DNA of 64,000 nucleotides from Haematobia irritans. Lineage: Eukaryota; Arthropoda; Insecta; Diptera; Muscidae. Below are positions 1 through 10,747 of this stretch, piece after piece. The notes under the pieces were generated by a model, which worked only from the letters and a program-made list of their open reading frames with translations, did no database searches and had not been told where the DNA came from. How positions within the stretch are numbered: position 1 is the first letter of the stretch; each line of letters begins with the position of its first letter. Location of the stretch: NCBI RefSeq assembly GCF_050003625.1, contig NC_134398.1, positions 205,207,313 through 205,271,312 on the forward strand, written 5' to 3'. Made by a program: the position numbers and the translations under genes.

Positions 1-290
1 GGTCTAACGTTTCCGACAAGCGTTAGAATCCATTAAAAATTATAAAAAAATATACAAATTATTTATTTGACAAAATATCACAGAATTTTTTAATTTACAT
101 CCAAGACATTGAATTCGGATTACACCTAAAGAAGTGATGCAAATTCAGTGCATCGACTGTTGAAATGGAGGACTTCCGTCCTACGACAAGCCCATGTTAA
201 ATTCATCGCTTCTGCGTCAATTTTGCACCACTTCCGGATCCAAAAAGAACATTTTCATTACTTTTTTGGCGACGCTTTTTTTGCTGGGTA
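1..290 (+). mobile_element. 3' part of MITE family M1, cut by the window edge
   Basis: This stretch matches the 3' halves of the copies at 22304-22843, 42930-43334 and 48749-49317. It ends in a run of T followed by GCTGGGTA, which is the inverse of the TACCCAGCAAAAAA start seen in complete copies. The element is non-coding and AT-rich, and a TA target duplication is suggested by the TA at each end of complete copies. This fits a non-autonomous TIR DNA transposon. The left half lies outside the window. Confidence 0.65.
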
Positions 291-725
291 TATATAGCCC
301 CCATAGATTTAACTTCCGAACCCTTTTGAAGGAGCAAAATTCATCCGATCCAGTTGAAATTTGACCTTCTACAACTCTTCTGGGTCCTAGGTCGATCTAG
401 CTATGTCCACCCGTCCGTCTGTCTGTTGGAATCACTCTACCATCCGAAAAAAATGTAAGATGGTATTGCAAATGGCCCATATCGTACCATTTTCAGATAT
501 AGCCCCCTTATAAACCGTCCTCCAGATTTGCCTTGCGGAGCCTCTTGAATGAGTAAATTTCATTCCATCTGGATGAAATTTGGTACGTGATGATCATATA
601 CCAATATGCTCCCCAATTATCATGCAGAAATTTGTCGATATCGGTCCATAATTATATATAGCTCCCATATAAACCCATCACCGGATTAGACCTTTTTTAG
701 GAGGCATCCACCGTGTTGCGATGGT
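291..725 (+). repeat. Degenerate family A-type hairpin-element segment
   Basis: The stretch carries the hallmarks of the ~153-bp tandem unit: repeated ATATAGCCCCCATA, CCGATCC and GAAATTTG motifs. At 391-430 it has a short GTCC/GTCT microsatellite after a TCGATCTAGC motif. It lacks the hairpin head and the 3' tail, so it is a fragment. No gene is present. Confidence 0.6.
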
Positions 726-764
726 TAGCATACCCGCCTACTATTATCCTATTCTTTGTACCAT

Positions 765-1000
765 TATCCTGTTATGTGTACCATTTTATTAATTCTTATT
801 CTGTTTTTAATTTTTTTGTAAAAAGCTACCCATTAAAATACGAAATAAATGAGTTATAAAAAATTGAATTAAAATAACTTCCTACTGTATAAAATAAATA
901 ATAAAATAAAGTTAAAATAAATAACATCTCTGAGGGGACATTTTTGGAAGTGTTTCTAAAGTTGTATCATTAGAACAACTTCCAAATTTTTGTATGACAC
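765..1000 (-). mobile_element. Inverted 5'-half fragment of MITE M1
   Basis: Read on the minus strand, this stretch matches the first ~230 bp of M1. It includes the GGAAGTTCTTCTAAAGGCAC-type segment near its outer end and a TAATGGGTAG segment further in. The TIR itself is degraded. It lies in opposite orientation to the M1 fragment at 1-290. Confidence 0.55.
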
Positions 1001-1014
1001 CTTGTCATCAGGAA

Positions 1015-1130
1015 CTATTACTACAACCCGGTAATTCGATTGTGGATGGCATTCTTCAAGGGAGCTTCGCAATCCATTTTGGAGGGTACCTATGATTCGG
1101 CCTTAGCAAACTTTCCATCGTATTGACTTG
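1015..1130 (+). repeat. Fragment of the family A 3' tail
   Basis: The motifs TAATTCGATTGTGGATGGCA, CGCAATCCA, GGAGGGTAC and ATTCGGCC occur in the same order as in the tails at 23662-23860 (minus), 33003-33165 and 55380-55567. The terminal GTATATACTTGTTTT is missing or degraded. Confidence 0.5.
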
Positions 1131-1795
1131 CTTCTTGGTTAGTGCCTGATTATATTTGATATACAATTGATTTCATACTACCCTTAAAGTTTCCAACTGT
1201 GTTAGGCAATATTTTTGTCTAACATCTTCATTTTATTCTTACCTTAGAGTTACTTTACACTTTGTTGTCACTTGGAAAACAATATCCATTATTCAAAGTA
1301 GCAAAGCATTTGTATTTATGTAAATCAACTTTAATACAAGAGGAGCCAAGAAAACAGAAAAAACGACATCCCATTACTTAAGTTCACATGGCTAAAACAA
1401 AGCAGCTATGATAAAGAGCATCCACGTCAACAGCCGGGCAAGGTTTACATTGCGTTGTACTCCACTCGGAAAGAAGTTGTTTACTTTAATAACCTTTCGT
1501 TTGGACAGCTTGTTAACACGCTGTTAGAAACAACCATCCTTAAACTATGAATAACTCATAGCACAGACACTCGAAACTAGGATATACACCAGCCCTGGCA
1601 AACAATCTAACGGGGGAAATTTATTTAAATTTATAAGAAACAATGGAAATATTTTATAAATTTTTGATGATAATGATACAATAAAGTAGACCAGTTCATT
1701 TCACACTGAAAAAAGCATGCTCGGTTTTTCAAAGATTTTGTATTGACACGGATAATTGAAGTAAGAATACATTTAGGATAGAAATCTTTTGTGTA
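1131..1795. other. No gene seen; flank of the BEL element
   Basis: This is AT-rich sequence without a convincing open frame or a repeat I recognise. Its last five bases, CTAGC at 1796-1800, form the left copy of the BEL target-site duplication. Confidence 0.5.
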
Positions 1796-1800
1796 CTAGC

Positions 1801-1971
1801 TGTTAAACCTAGTTTAACAGTTGCGTTTTTTATATATAAATTTGGAATTTCATGAATTAATTACTTGAAATACACTTATAAATCTGAATTAATAATTTTA
1901 AGCTTAACGTATCTATTAATATTAACATTGAATTTATTATTATTGGCAACGCTATAAGCAAAGAAAAGCTT
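1801..1971 (+). repeat. 5' LTR remnant (first 171 bp)
   Basis: It matches 10742-10912 of the 3' LTR over its whole length with one mismatch that I can see (A versus C in the TATATA run), which implies a young insertion. It opens with an 8-bp stem and 3-nt loop (TGTTAAAC-CTA-GTTTAACA). The match stops abruptly after AAAGCTT. The remaining ~298 bp of the LTR, including the AATAAA signal, is not found downstream. Confidence 0.85.
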
Positions 1972-4610
1972 CTTCTGGTTTAGTTAAACTTGAACTAATT
2001 TGTACGCCATTGAAAATTTACTGCTATTTAGTTCATAAAATTTTGAGTCTTACTTGGAATAAAAAAAATATCGTTGCACTGGGGAAAATTTGTAACAAAA
2101 TTTGAAGAATGAACTAACACAAAGTAAAATTTGTGCACTAATAATTAGTTCATTTTAGCATCAGTTTTACAACAGACCTTTTTCTCGGTGTACGAAATTT
2201 GCGTGAACACATTTCTATGATAGAAAGAGTTTTTTCTTTTGTCCGAAAATCAATTGCCTTGTCAATGAAGTGGGTTGGTTCTTGTGTCTAAGTGATTCGA
2301 CTTAGAATGACATTTATTTACATGAAAGAAAATCTGTTTCATTAAGGACAATTTGGTTTAATAATTCTGGATTTCTTCTTGATTAAAGAAGTCGTTTAAA
2401 GTTGTTAACTTCATCTATCTAGTCTACAAACAAAAAAAAAAAAACATTAAAAAATATATGTTTATCGACGCTTTATTTTGAAAAAGTTTAATTTATGATT
2501 ACAGTCGAGTCTGAATTTGGAACGTTGGGTCGATGTTGATACTTTAAAGCATCATTTTTTCATAGTATATGAAGAAAAACGTACATATTGAAATTTGTTT
2601 TCTGGAATCAAGAGCAAAACCTTTGGGACCGTTAATGTGTCTTTTCAATTTAGTCAGATTATTAGAGTGATAATTTGAATCAGCATTACACTGAAGGGAA
2701 AAATATTTTTGTGATATTTTGAATCAGCATTACACTGAAAAAAAGAAAATATAATAAACTTTAATATTATATTTTTGAGAAGGAGGTCAAAGACCAAAAC
2801 AACAACAACAATTGTCATTATTTAAAATCATCCTAAATTCAATAATTGTTTCCTGTAAACCTGACATTGAATTAAAGCCTGATATTAGGATACTGTTGCT
2901 AAGGCTTTACTAAGACTCAGGACATCAGTTGGCACACTGGGAGAATACTGAAAAATGAAATTTGGTTTATAATATCAAAAATATACGAAACTTGTACTGG
3001 AAGATATATATGAGAATTAATTGTTGACTACGACGGTGTCAAAGTCATTACAGTGAAGATAGATTTTTATATCTTCGTAACTTTTCATTGGCCGAAACTT
3101 ATGGAAAATATTCTCTTCTATTATTAGTAAAAAAGGCTCCTATAGTTTCAAGTTTGCACAGAATCAGTGCTGAGTCAAATTAATTTACACATACACATAA
3201 TAATTGAGACATTTATATATATGTAAAAGGAAATAAACTGTCTTATGGGAAATTGAGCAAATAAATGAAATGAAAAGTGAACAAAATTGAGTTCCATTTT
3301 TGAAATTTCCAGAATGTGTGTTTAATGTATCGGAATTGTGTGGCCATTTTGGAAATCTGATTACAATTCACAAATTGTTCCTGCTCATGAAACTGGAAAT
3401 TAACTGAAAGTAAAATAAAATCATTGGCGATAATCATTGTCATCTTCATTTCGCTCCGTTTTATTGCAACTTTTCGAGAGCCATACAAGAACTTGGTCTG
3501 AAAAATTTCTTGAAACTCATTCACATTAGGTTTGAAATCTACCAAAAGATGATTTGGAATTTTTTTTATGGCATATACCAGTTGAAGTCTAGTTAAAGTG
3601 GATTTTGGATGTGTAAGTTGTATGAGATTTGAAGAAAACTTCATTTTCCATTTACTGATATGCAAATGCACTGTACATGATACATGTTTCTGGATTTGTT
3701 TATTTATTACTTAATTTATTATTACATATTATAATAAACTTATTTATACGGGCACGAGCAAATAGTGGCTATCAGCATAACATTGTGGATGTTGTGTTTT
3801 TTGCAGAAACATATCATTGAATTCTGAAAAAAAAGGAACCAAATAATACTTGAGAAAAAAAAAAAAAAAAAAAATACACTGAGGGAAAGTGCAAAAACTT
3901 TGCAATTTTCAAAAGGAGGGTAATAAAAAATATATATTTTATCACCGCTGAACACTTTGCCTAAGGGGCATCGATTTTTTTTGTTTTTAGCATAAATTCA
4001 TACAATTTATTCTGAAGAAAATTACGTTATCTGAAGAAAATTGTATTCTGAAGAAAATTTTACTTGCATTGGAGAATTCTAATTTTGTATGTTAAAAAAA
4101 AAAAAATACCGTATCATTTTGGATTACAAGTTCAAACAACAAGCAAAGTTTGTTCTTAAGAAATACTTGCATTCAGTTACACTAATCTGATAATCGCTCC
4201 ACGATTCAATATCACAATTCAATCTCATCATTTCCTGAAATATTTTCAACATTTCGGCACAAAATATTACAGCTCTTAAGTAAGTTCTACTGAAATAAGA
4301 GTTAATGTATTTGAGTATTTCTAAATTTAAATTGAAAAAAAAAAATTGTTTTTCTTGATTTTGATTACTTGAATTACATTTGCTTATTGATATTTTCGTT
4401 TATTTTTTGGACGATTTGCTCGCGTGAGTCTCATATACAAATTTGGATGATCAATTTTTTTTTTTTGAAAATCTGAGAGTCTTTAACTTTTTCGGTAAAT
4501 ATATCTCTATATCCAAAGTGACTGTTTGTGGAAAGTGAGTTGGAAGTCACTTCTATTTACTGAATTTCTGTTGGTGCATATTGAATTTGTATTATTTTTC
4601 GGTTTACACC
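1972..4610. other. Unexplained 2.6 kb between 5' LTR remnant and gag
   Basis: This AT-rich stretch has no convincing ORF. It contains a near-perfect 28-bp direct repeat (2669-2696 and 2712-2739, spaced 43 bp) ending in ACACTGAA, and several A or T homopolymers. I see no LTR continuation and could not place a primer-binding site. It could be a secondary insertion that replaced the rest of the LTR, or a rearranged leader. A minus-strand open frame at 3243-3671 has no features I recognise and is not annotated as a gene. Confidence 0.5.
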
Positions 4611-7082
4611 ATGTCATCGCAAAAGTTTATTTTCTTTTCGGACCAGCTGGTCACTTTCTGTGCTAACTTTGCAACCATTGACGTGGCTGAGCACACGATT
4701 TCTAGCCTTCAAGTTGAGTTAGATGATTTAGAACGTAGATGGGGTGTACTGACTCAAGTATATGAGACCGAAATGACCACTGAGGAGAAACACTCGGCCA
4801 AAGAGAGAGAGGCAATTCACTCCAAATTCAATGAGTCATGTAGGGCATACAAAACATGTAAAACCTCTATTTTGGATTTAATGGGGATAGAGCGAAGGAA
4901 AATGGAAATATCTTCGCAACCTGGTGAACGAAGGGAAAATACACCTTCTGAAGAAATTGGCTTTTCAGTAAAAGTCCCTCCTTGCGACACTGAGATTTTC
5001 AGCGGCGGGTATGACAACTGGCCTAGCTTCAGAGACATGTTCTCTGCAATATATATAAAACATCCAAGACTGTCTGCCGCTCAAAAACTGTTTCATTTGA
5101 GATCGAAGACTCGCGGTGAGGCTAATCGGATTGTCAAACAGTTTGCGCTTACTGATGATAATTTCAGCCTAGCATGGGAGGCACTCCGACAACGTTATGA
5201 GAACAAACGTATTCTCATTAACCATCAACTGAGAAAAATCTTTGAAACTGAGCGTGTGACATCGGAGAAAGGAAAGGCTCTGCGAAATCTCCAATATACG
5301 ATAAATAACTGTATTTCAGTCCTGCAGACTTACAATATTTCAGTGATATCCTGGGACCCTATTTTAGTTTACTGGGTTTCATCAAGACTACCCGATGAAA
5401 CATTAGCGGCCTGGGAGAATTCACTGACTGATCACAAGAACATGCCTTCATGGAGTCAACTTGATGATTTTATTTCAAATCGGCTCGATATGTTGGAATC
5501 CATTTCTGATATGAGGAAACCATCGGTTCCTCAACCTGTTACGCAAAAGTCTCAGACTTACTACACTAAAACTGAACAAAAGTATAAACCCTGTAAAGTG
5601 TGTAAACAAAACCACACCATTCGCGCTTGTTCTAAATTTAAGAATTGGTCTTTTCAACAAAAGCGAAAATTCGTAACTGATAATGAACTGTGTGAAAACT
5701 GCTTGGGTTATGGTCACCTTTCTGAAGACTGTCAAAGTGATAATGTGTGTCAGAAGTGTAGACAACGGCATCATACATTACTGCATCCTGATTCGGCTCA
5801 GGCTCGAAGCCAACAGGCGCCACGAACTAATGTTACAACTTTTCATGTAGAAACTGAATATGAGAATGAGCCCTCTACGTCGGCTGCTGCTTATTCTGAA
5901 ATGACCCCAAATGTCCAATCAAATTTTCTTAATTCTGGGGAAGGAACAGTCTTGCCCACCGCTTTAGTTGATTTGGAGCATTTGGGAATGAATATTACTG
6001 TTAGGGTCTTTATAGACCAAGGCTCTCAGGAGTCGTTCATTTCAAACAGATTGGTAAAACAATTTGGCATTCCTACCAAGAAATCCTTTACGAGGATATC
6101 TGGCCTTGGCGGCACTACCTTGGAAAATTCTTCAAGACTTTGCCATATTGTTCTGAAATCTCGCAAAACTGACTTTAAAGTACACACTTCTGCTTTAGTA
6201 GTTTCTAACTTGAAACATTTGATGCCAAGTTCACCAACCAACATTTCTAACTGGAATGAATTGAACCGCTTTGATCTAGCTGATCCAAATTTCTATAAAC
6301 CTGGTCCTATAGATATGCTATTGGGAAGCGACATTTTTCCTTCCATCATAAAATCTGGTGTAGGGAAAAACGTAGCTGGAAGTCTTTTGGCTCAAAATAC
6401 TGAGTTTGGTTGGATCATAAGTGGGCCCCCAAAACCTCGAACTGTTTCAACATTTGCATCTTGGGTGAACTCCAATGAAACATTAAATGAGGACATTCGA
6501 AAGTTTTGGGAATTGGAAGAAGTTCCCACATCGCGACCACTTTCTGATAATGACAACTGGTGTGAAGACTTCTACGTTAAAACTACCAGTCGTTTACCAA
6601 ATGGTCGATATGTTGTGAGATTACCATTTCGGCAAGATTTACCTTCTGAAATAGCGCTCGGTTCTTCCAGACGAGCTGCTATGGGTCAATTCCTACGCAT
6701 GGAAAAAACTTTGCAGAAATCGCCTGAATTATCTGTAGAGTATAACAAAGTTTTGTCTGAGTATCTTGAATTAGATCATATGGAGCCCACTTCAAGTTTT
6801 GAAGTCTCTAAGAATTCAAAATACTTTTCATTTTATTTACCACACCATGCTGTAGTGAAACCTGAGCGAGCGTCCACTAAAGTTAGAGTGGTATTTAATG
6901 CGTCAAAGAAAACCACTACTGGAGTTTCTTTGAACGATATCCTGCATACCGGACCCATTCTTCAAAACGATCTGATGAATGTTGTTTTACGATGGCGTTT
7001 TTTTAGATACGTTTTTAATGGTGACATCCAGAAGATGTACCGCCAAATATACGTTCATCCTGATGATAGACAATTTCAGTGA
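4611..7082 (+). CDS. BEL Gag-Pol, N-terminal part: Gag, zinc knuckles, protease, start of RT
   Basis: I take the first in-frame ATG at 4611; the frame gives 823 residues before a TGA at 7080-7082. An N-terminal helical, charged segment (about 30-95) is followed by a DUF1759-like Gag core (about 120-270). Three Cys/His knuckles follow (about 327-391: CxxCxxxHxxxxC, CxxCxxxxHxxxxC, CxxC...HH...H). A DUF1758-type aspartic protease has its active site at D469-Q-G and ends near FGWIISG (~600). RT begins around 650 with the KVRVVFNAS and FNGDIQKMYRQ motifs, the latter carrying the first catalytic Asp. The frame continues uninterrupted after the TGA, so this is one polyprotein gene with a nonsense codon. 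Gag and protease could still be made, without active RT. Confidence 0.9.
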   Translation: MSSQKFIFFSDQLVTFCANFATIDVAEHTISSLQVELDDLERRWGVLTQVYETEMTTEEKHSAKEREAIHSKFNESCRAYKTCKTSILDLMGIERRKMEISSQPGERRENTPSEEIGFSVKVPPCDTEIFSGGYDNWPSFRDMFSAIYIKHPRLSAAQKLFHLRSKTRGEANRIVKQFALTDDNFSLAWEALRQRYENKRILINHQLRKIFETERVTSEKGKALRNLQYTINNCISVLQTYNISVISWDPILVYWVSSRLPDETLAAWENSLTDHKNMPSWSQLDDFISNRLDMLESISDMRKPSVPQPVTQKSQTYYTKTEQKYKPCKVCKQNHTIRACSKFKNWSFQQKRKFVTDNELCENCLGYGHLSEDCQSDNVCQKCRQRHHTLLHPDSAQARSQQAPRTNVTTFHVETEYENEPSTSAAAYSEMTPNVQSNFLNSGEGTVLPTALVDLEHLGMNITVRVFIDQGSQESFISNRLVKQFGIPTKKSFTRISGLGGTTLENSSRLCHIVLKSRKTDFKVHTSALVVSNLKHLMPSSPTNISNWNELNRFDLADPNFYKPGPIDMLLGSDIFPSIIKSGVGKNVAGSLLAQNTEFGWIISGPPKPRTVSTFASWVNSNETLNEDIRKFWELEEVPTSRPLSDNDNWCEDFYVKTTSRLPNGRYVVRLPFRQDLPSEIALGSSRRAAMGQFLRMEKTLQKSPELSVEYNKVLSEYLELDHMEPTSSFEVSKNSKYFSFYLPHHAVVKPERASTKVRVVFNASKKTTTGVSLNDILHTGPILQNDLMNVVLRWRFFRYVFNGDIQKMYRQIYVHPDDRQFQ

Positions 7083-9794
7083 ATATTGTTTAGAAATTTG
7101 TCGACTGAAACAATAAGCGATTACTGTTTGAAAACTGTAACCTTTGGAGTAAACTGTGCTCCATATTTAGCGATCAGAACGCTCCTTCAATTGAGCGAAG
7201 ACGCTAAAGATACTCATCCAACTGCCTCATCCATATTGCAACACCAGATATATGTCGACGATGTTCTCTCTGGTGGTCATTCAATCGCTGAAACAAAATA
7301 TTACTTGTTACAACTGATCGATTTACTGAATTCAGCTGGGTTTCCTCTTAAAAAAATTACGGCAAATAACCCTGATATTCTGCAACACATGGCCCCCGAG
7401 GATCTTCTAAACGAAGATTTTTTAAAACTAGAGGACACAAGTGATACCAAAACATTGGGCATTCGATGGAATGCAATGACTGATTCGTTTTACTATAAGG
7501 TATCGAATATTACTATTCCTCCTGGCCCGCTAACTAAAAGAATGATCTTGTCAATAGTCGCAAAAATTTTCGATCCTGCAGGTTGGTTATCACCAATAAT
7601 TGTTGCAGCGAAAATGTTGCTTCAACAATTATGGATCGACGGGACTGACTGGGACGAGGAGATCAAATCCCACTCGTTCGAGAAATGGAACTGCTTTATT
7701 CTGAATTTTCCTGATATTGAGTCAATTAAAATTCCACGATGGCTCAATTATTCACCCGACAGACAAATTGAAATGCACGGATTCTGTGATGCTTCTGAGA
7801 AAGCATACTGTGCCTGTTTATATATCTGTACCATTTCTTCCGAAAATACCAGAACAACTCATTTGCTTGCTGCGAAAAGCAAAGTTGCCCCTTTAAAAAC
7901 TGTGAGTTTACCCAGACTTGAATTATGCGCGGCTGCTCTTTTATCGAAACTGCTTAAATCTGTTTGTCAGAATATGAGCTTACGTGTTTCAGACATTTAT
8001 CTCTGGTCTGACTCAACTATAACATTGGCGTGGTTAGATAAGCCACCTTTTTACTGGAAAACTTTTGTCGCCAATAAAATTACAGAAATTCTTGATAACA
8101 TTGGGAATGCAACTTGGAGGCATGTCCCAACAAATGAAAATCCTGCCGATCTTGGTACTCGGGGATGTACAGCTTCGGAACTGAGTACAAATTCACTGTG
8201 GTGGCATGGCCCTGAATGGCTGTTAAAATCTGCTAAATTCTGGCCAAAATCTACCACGTTCAAAGAACCTGTATTGGAGCGAAAAATAAACAATTTTCAT
8301 ACTGATACACAATTGGAAGATATATTAGATCGTTTTTCATCCTTTCCAAGAGCCTTGCGAGTCTTATGCTTCATTTATCGTTTTATAAACAAATGCAAAA
8401 GAAAACCTTGTCCTACTGATTTCATCACTCATGAGGAAATCTTGTTTGCTAAATACAAGCTTGTTCGTTTGGCTCAACAAAAATATTATGCTTCTGAGTA
8501 CCAGTCGCTGGAAAATAATTTTCCAATAAGTTCGAAAAGTCGCTTACTGACGTTAAACCCAAAACTGGATGATAATAAACTATTGCGAGTAAATGGTCGG
8601 CTAGGTAACTCCGATCTGAGTTATAACGAACGCCATCCGATAATCTTGCCTGAGAAATCACGTTTGTGTAAATTATTTATTGAATTTACTCACAAAATGC
8701 TATTACATGCTGAACATCAGGTTATGTTGCGCTCAATACGACAAGAATTCTATGTTATACGTCTAAAAAATACGATCAGAAGTTGTATAAGACAATGTCG
8801 TACCTGCACTATATACAAGCATCGCATTAGAACTCAAATAATGGCATCCCTCCCAACTGAAAGATGCACATTTTCTTTGCCCTTTACACATACAGGTGTG
8901 GACTTTGCAGGACCTTATGAGTTGAAGTCCTCAAGACTTAGAAATGCTAAATTAATAAAGGGGTATGCTGCCATTTTTGTGTGTCTTTCCACTCGAGCCG
9001 TCCACCTGGAGACCTGCTCAGAATTGACAACTGAAGCATTCTTAGCAACCTTTAGTCGCTTTGTTGGCCGACGAGGATTCCCCAATAAGATGTTTTCCGA
9101 TAATGGAACTAATTTCGTGGGTGCTAGTAGGGCATTGGCCACGGAGTACAAAACCTTCTTGAAGAATGTGCAAAAGTCTGTTTCTGATAAATATACTCTG
9201 CATGGGTTCTCGTGGCATTTTATTCCTCCACATTCTCCGCACATGGGTGGCCTGTGGGAGGCAGCAGTAAAGAGTATGAAGACTCATTTACGCAAAGTAT
9301 CTGGAAACATTAAGTTTACGTTTGAAGAATTCTCCACTCTTCTTGTTCGTATAGAAAGTGTTTTAAATTCTCGTCCACTGTCTCCAATGAGTGAGAATCC
9401 AAATGATTTGATACCGATCACCCCTGGTCATTTATTAAGAGGAGCTGCATTAGTCGCTGCCCCTGAAGAATATTCTGATAACCTGACGTTACTGAATCGA
9501 TGGCAAAGATTGAAATCATTACAAATACAATTTGCCAAACGCTGGAAGGCTGAATACATTTGTGAGCTCCAAAGGAGATACAAATGGAAATCTGTTCAAC
9601 AAAACCTGAAAGCCAACGATTTCGTGGTAATCAAAGAAGACAACCTCCCTCCTAACGAATGGTGTTTAGGCAGAGTGATAAAGGTCTTCAAGGGTTCAGA
9701 TTCTAATGTTCGCGTTGCCGAAATACGCACCCAAAACGGAATTCTGACACGTCCTTTGATCAAACTGTGCATCCTTCCTATTGATCAAGATTAA
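7083..9794 (+). CDS. BEL Pol, C-terminal part: RT, RNase H, integrase
   Basis: This is the same frame as 4611-7079, continuing directly after the TGA; it has no start codon of its own and is separated only by the nonsense codon. Numbered from M4611, RT has YVDD at 881-884. RNase H shows D1060 (FCDAS), E1104 (LPRLELC) and D1134 (LWSDS). The integrase zinc finger has two His and two Cys at about 1360-1400. The integrase triad is D1431 (GVDFAGP), D1497 (FSDNGTNF) and E1550 (GLWEAA). A DUF5641-like C-terminal domain follows (about 1630-1720). All catalytic residues are present, so apart from the stop the pol region looks intact. It ends in TAATG, overlapping the next ORF by one base. Confidence 0.9.
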   Translation: MLFRNLSTETISDYCLKTVTFGVNCAPYLAIRTLLQLSEDAKDTHPTASSILQHQIYVDDVLSGGHSIAETKYYLLQLIDLLNSAGFPLKKITANNPDILQHMAPEDLLNEDFLKLEDTSDTKTLGIRWNAMTDSFYYKVSNITIPPGPLTKRMILSIVAKIFDPAGWLSPIIVAAKMLLQQLWIDGTDWDEEIKSHSFEKWNCFILNFPDIESIKIPRWLNYSPDRQIEMHGFCDASEKAYCACLYICTISSENTRTTHLLAAKSKVAPLKTVSLPRLELCAAALLSKLLKSVCQNMSLRVSDIYLWSDSTITLAWLDKPPFYWKTFVANKITEILDNIGNATWRHVPTNENPADLGTRGCTASELSTNSLWWHGPEWLLKSAKFWPKSTTFKEPVLERKINNFHTDTQLEDILDRFSSFPRALRVLCFIYRFINKCKRKPCPTDFITHEEILFAKYKLVRLAQQKYYASEYQSLENNFPISSKSRLLTLNPKLDDNKLLRVNGRLGNSDLSYNERHPIILPEKSRLCKLFIEFTHKMLLHAEHQVMLRSIRQEFYVIRLKNTIRSCIRQCRTCTIYKHRIRTQIMASLPTERCTFSLPFTHTGVDFAGPYELKSSRLRNAKLIKGYAAIFVCLSTRAVHLETCSELTTEAFLATFSRFVGRRGFPNKMFSDNGTNFVGASRALATEYKTFLKNVQKSVSDKYTLHGFSWHFIPPHSPHMGGLWEAAVKSMKTHLRKVSGNIKFTFEEFSTLLVRIESVLNSRPLSPMSENPNDLIPITPGHLLRGAALVAAPEEYSDNLTLLNRWQRLKSLQIQFAKRWKAEYICELQRRYKWKSVQQNLKANDFVVIKEDNLPPNEWCLGRVIKVFKGSDSNVRVAEIRTQNGILTRPLIKLCILPIDQD

Positions 9795-10747
9795 TGTATC
9801 TCACAACCGTTCACATACCTAATAAATCTTACCATTTCAGCTCAAACTCTAGTACACCAATGTGCCGCATTTGTAAGAAGCGTCATTTTATCAAACACTG
9901 CCCACATTTTCAAAGGATGTCTGCTGCTGAACGCCGGAATATTATTCGAGAAAAAGGTTTCTGTTTTAACTGTCTATGCACAGCCCATCAAAGGAACTTT
10001 TGTCCATCCCGGAACAAATGTTTAGTTTGCAACAAAAATCACCATACTATGGTTCATGTGGATAACATTCAGCAACCGAATTCTCAAAATTCTTCTAATG
10101 TTTCCCGATCACGGCCCTTGAAAATTGCTCAGAACAGAATCAAGAGTCGAAAGTGTACTAATAACATTACTCGTCCACGCAGAAGTTCCAGTGTATCTCA
10201 TCGACATCAAAAGTACCTTAATGAAAGACTGAGCCGCCGTCTATCCTCTCATGTATTTGTACCTACGGCACTCGCTCGCGTGGTAACATCCACAGGAACA
10301 ACGAAAGTTCGTCTTCTTATGAGCAGCGGAGAGGCCCAGACTGTCGTCTTGCAAAAATTTGTTCACCGTTTAAATCTCAGTACTTCAGTTCGAGATCATA
10401 AAGAGTATTGTACGATAAACTTGGAATCTTACCACGATCCGCAAGTAAAAATCCAGATCACCGCCTTGGTTAAACCTCAGTTCAACACAACTTTACCCAA
10501 ACCCACGTCGGAGCCTTCATTGAGGACAATTTTCGATCATATTATCGATCTTGCTGACCCTCACTTTTTCAATCCAACTAATATTGAACTAATCGTAGCA
10601 AACGATCAGCTGTCTGGGATATTAAGAGCTGGAATGATTCAAACGTCATCACATATGCCAATTCTTCAAAGTAGTATTTTTGGCTGGACTGTCTCCGGAT
10701 CATGTCGCTACCAACATTGCAATCCTGCAAGGCGGGCGGCATGTTAA
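9794..10747 (+). CDS. BEL third ORF: zinc-knuckle plus pseudo-protease protein
   Basis: This intact frame of 317 residues occupies the position where env lies in some LTR elements. It has three Cys/His knuckles at 24-36, 57-70 and 76-88 with the same spacing as those in Gag. A basic Arg/Ser-rich linker follows (about 105-150). Residues about 155-302 are collinear with the BEL protease region, from FVPTALARV through DLADPHF to FGWTVSG. The active-site Asp is replaced: residues 177-179 read S-S-G where the polyprotein has D-Q-G. The sequence is too different from the polyprotein to be a recent copy. Its ATG overlaps the pol stop (TAATG), its last codons run through the polypurine tract, and its TAA is supplied by the LTR. 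I see no signal peptide or membrane segment, so it is not an envelope. An RNA-binding or protease-interfering role is a guess. Confidence 0.8.
   Translation: MYLTTVHIPNKSYHFSSNSSTPMCRICKKRHFIKHCPHFQRMSAAERRNIIREKGFCFNCLCTAHQRNFCPSRNKCLVCNKNHHTMVHVDNIQQPNSQNSSNVSRSRPLKIAQNRIKSRKCTNNITRPRRSSSVSHRHQKYLNERLSRRLSSHVFVPTALARVVTSTGTTKVRLLMSSGEAQTVVLQKFVHRLNLSTSVRDHKEYCTINLESYHDPQVKIQITALVKPQFNTTLPKPTSEPSLRTIFDHIIDLADPHFFNPTNIELIVANDQLSGILRAGMIQTSSHMPILQSSIFGWTVSGSCRYQHCNPARRAAC
10729..10741 (+). promoter_or_regulatory. Polypurine tract of the BEL element
   Basis: AAGGCGGGCGGCA lies directly against the TGTTAAACC start of the 3' LTR. This is the expected position of the plus-strand primer. It is also coding sequence for the end of the third ORF (A-R-R-A-A). 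Confidence 0.7.

Noticed and set aside
3243..3671. 142-codon minus-strand ORF as a host gene
   Set aside because: There is no recognisable domain, the composition is AT-driven, and it lies in the disputed leader region of the BEL element.
7080..7082. Programmed readthrough of the pol TGA
   Set aside because: The following base is A, a weak readthrough context, and the stop lies in the middle of RT rather than between Gag and Pol.
4611..9794. Endogenous retrovirus with envelope
   Set aside because: The third ORF has zinc knuckles and a protease-like fold, and no signal peptide or transmembrane segment.
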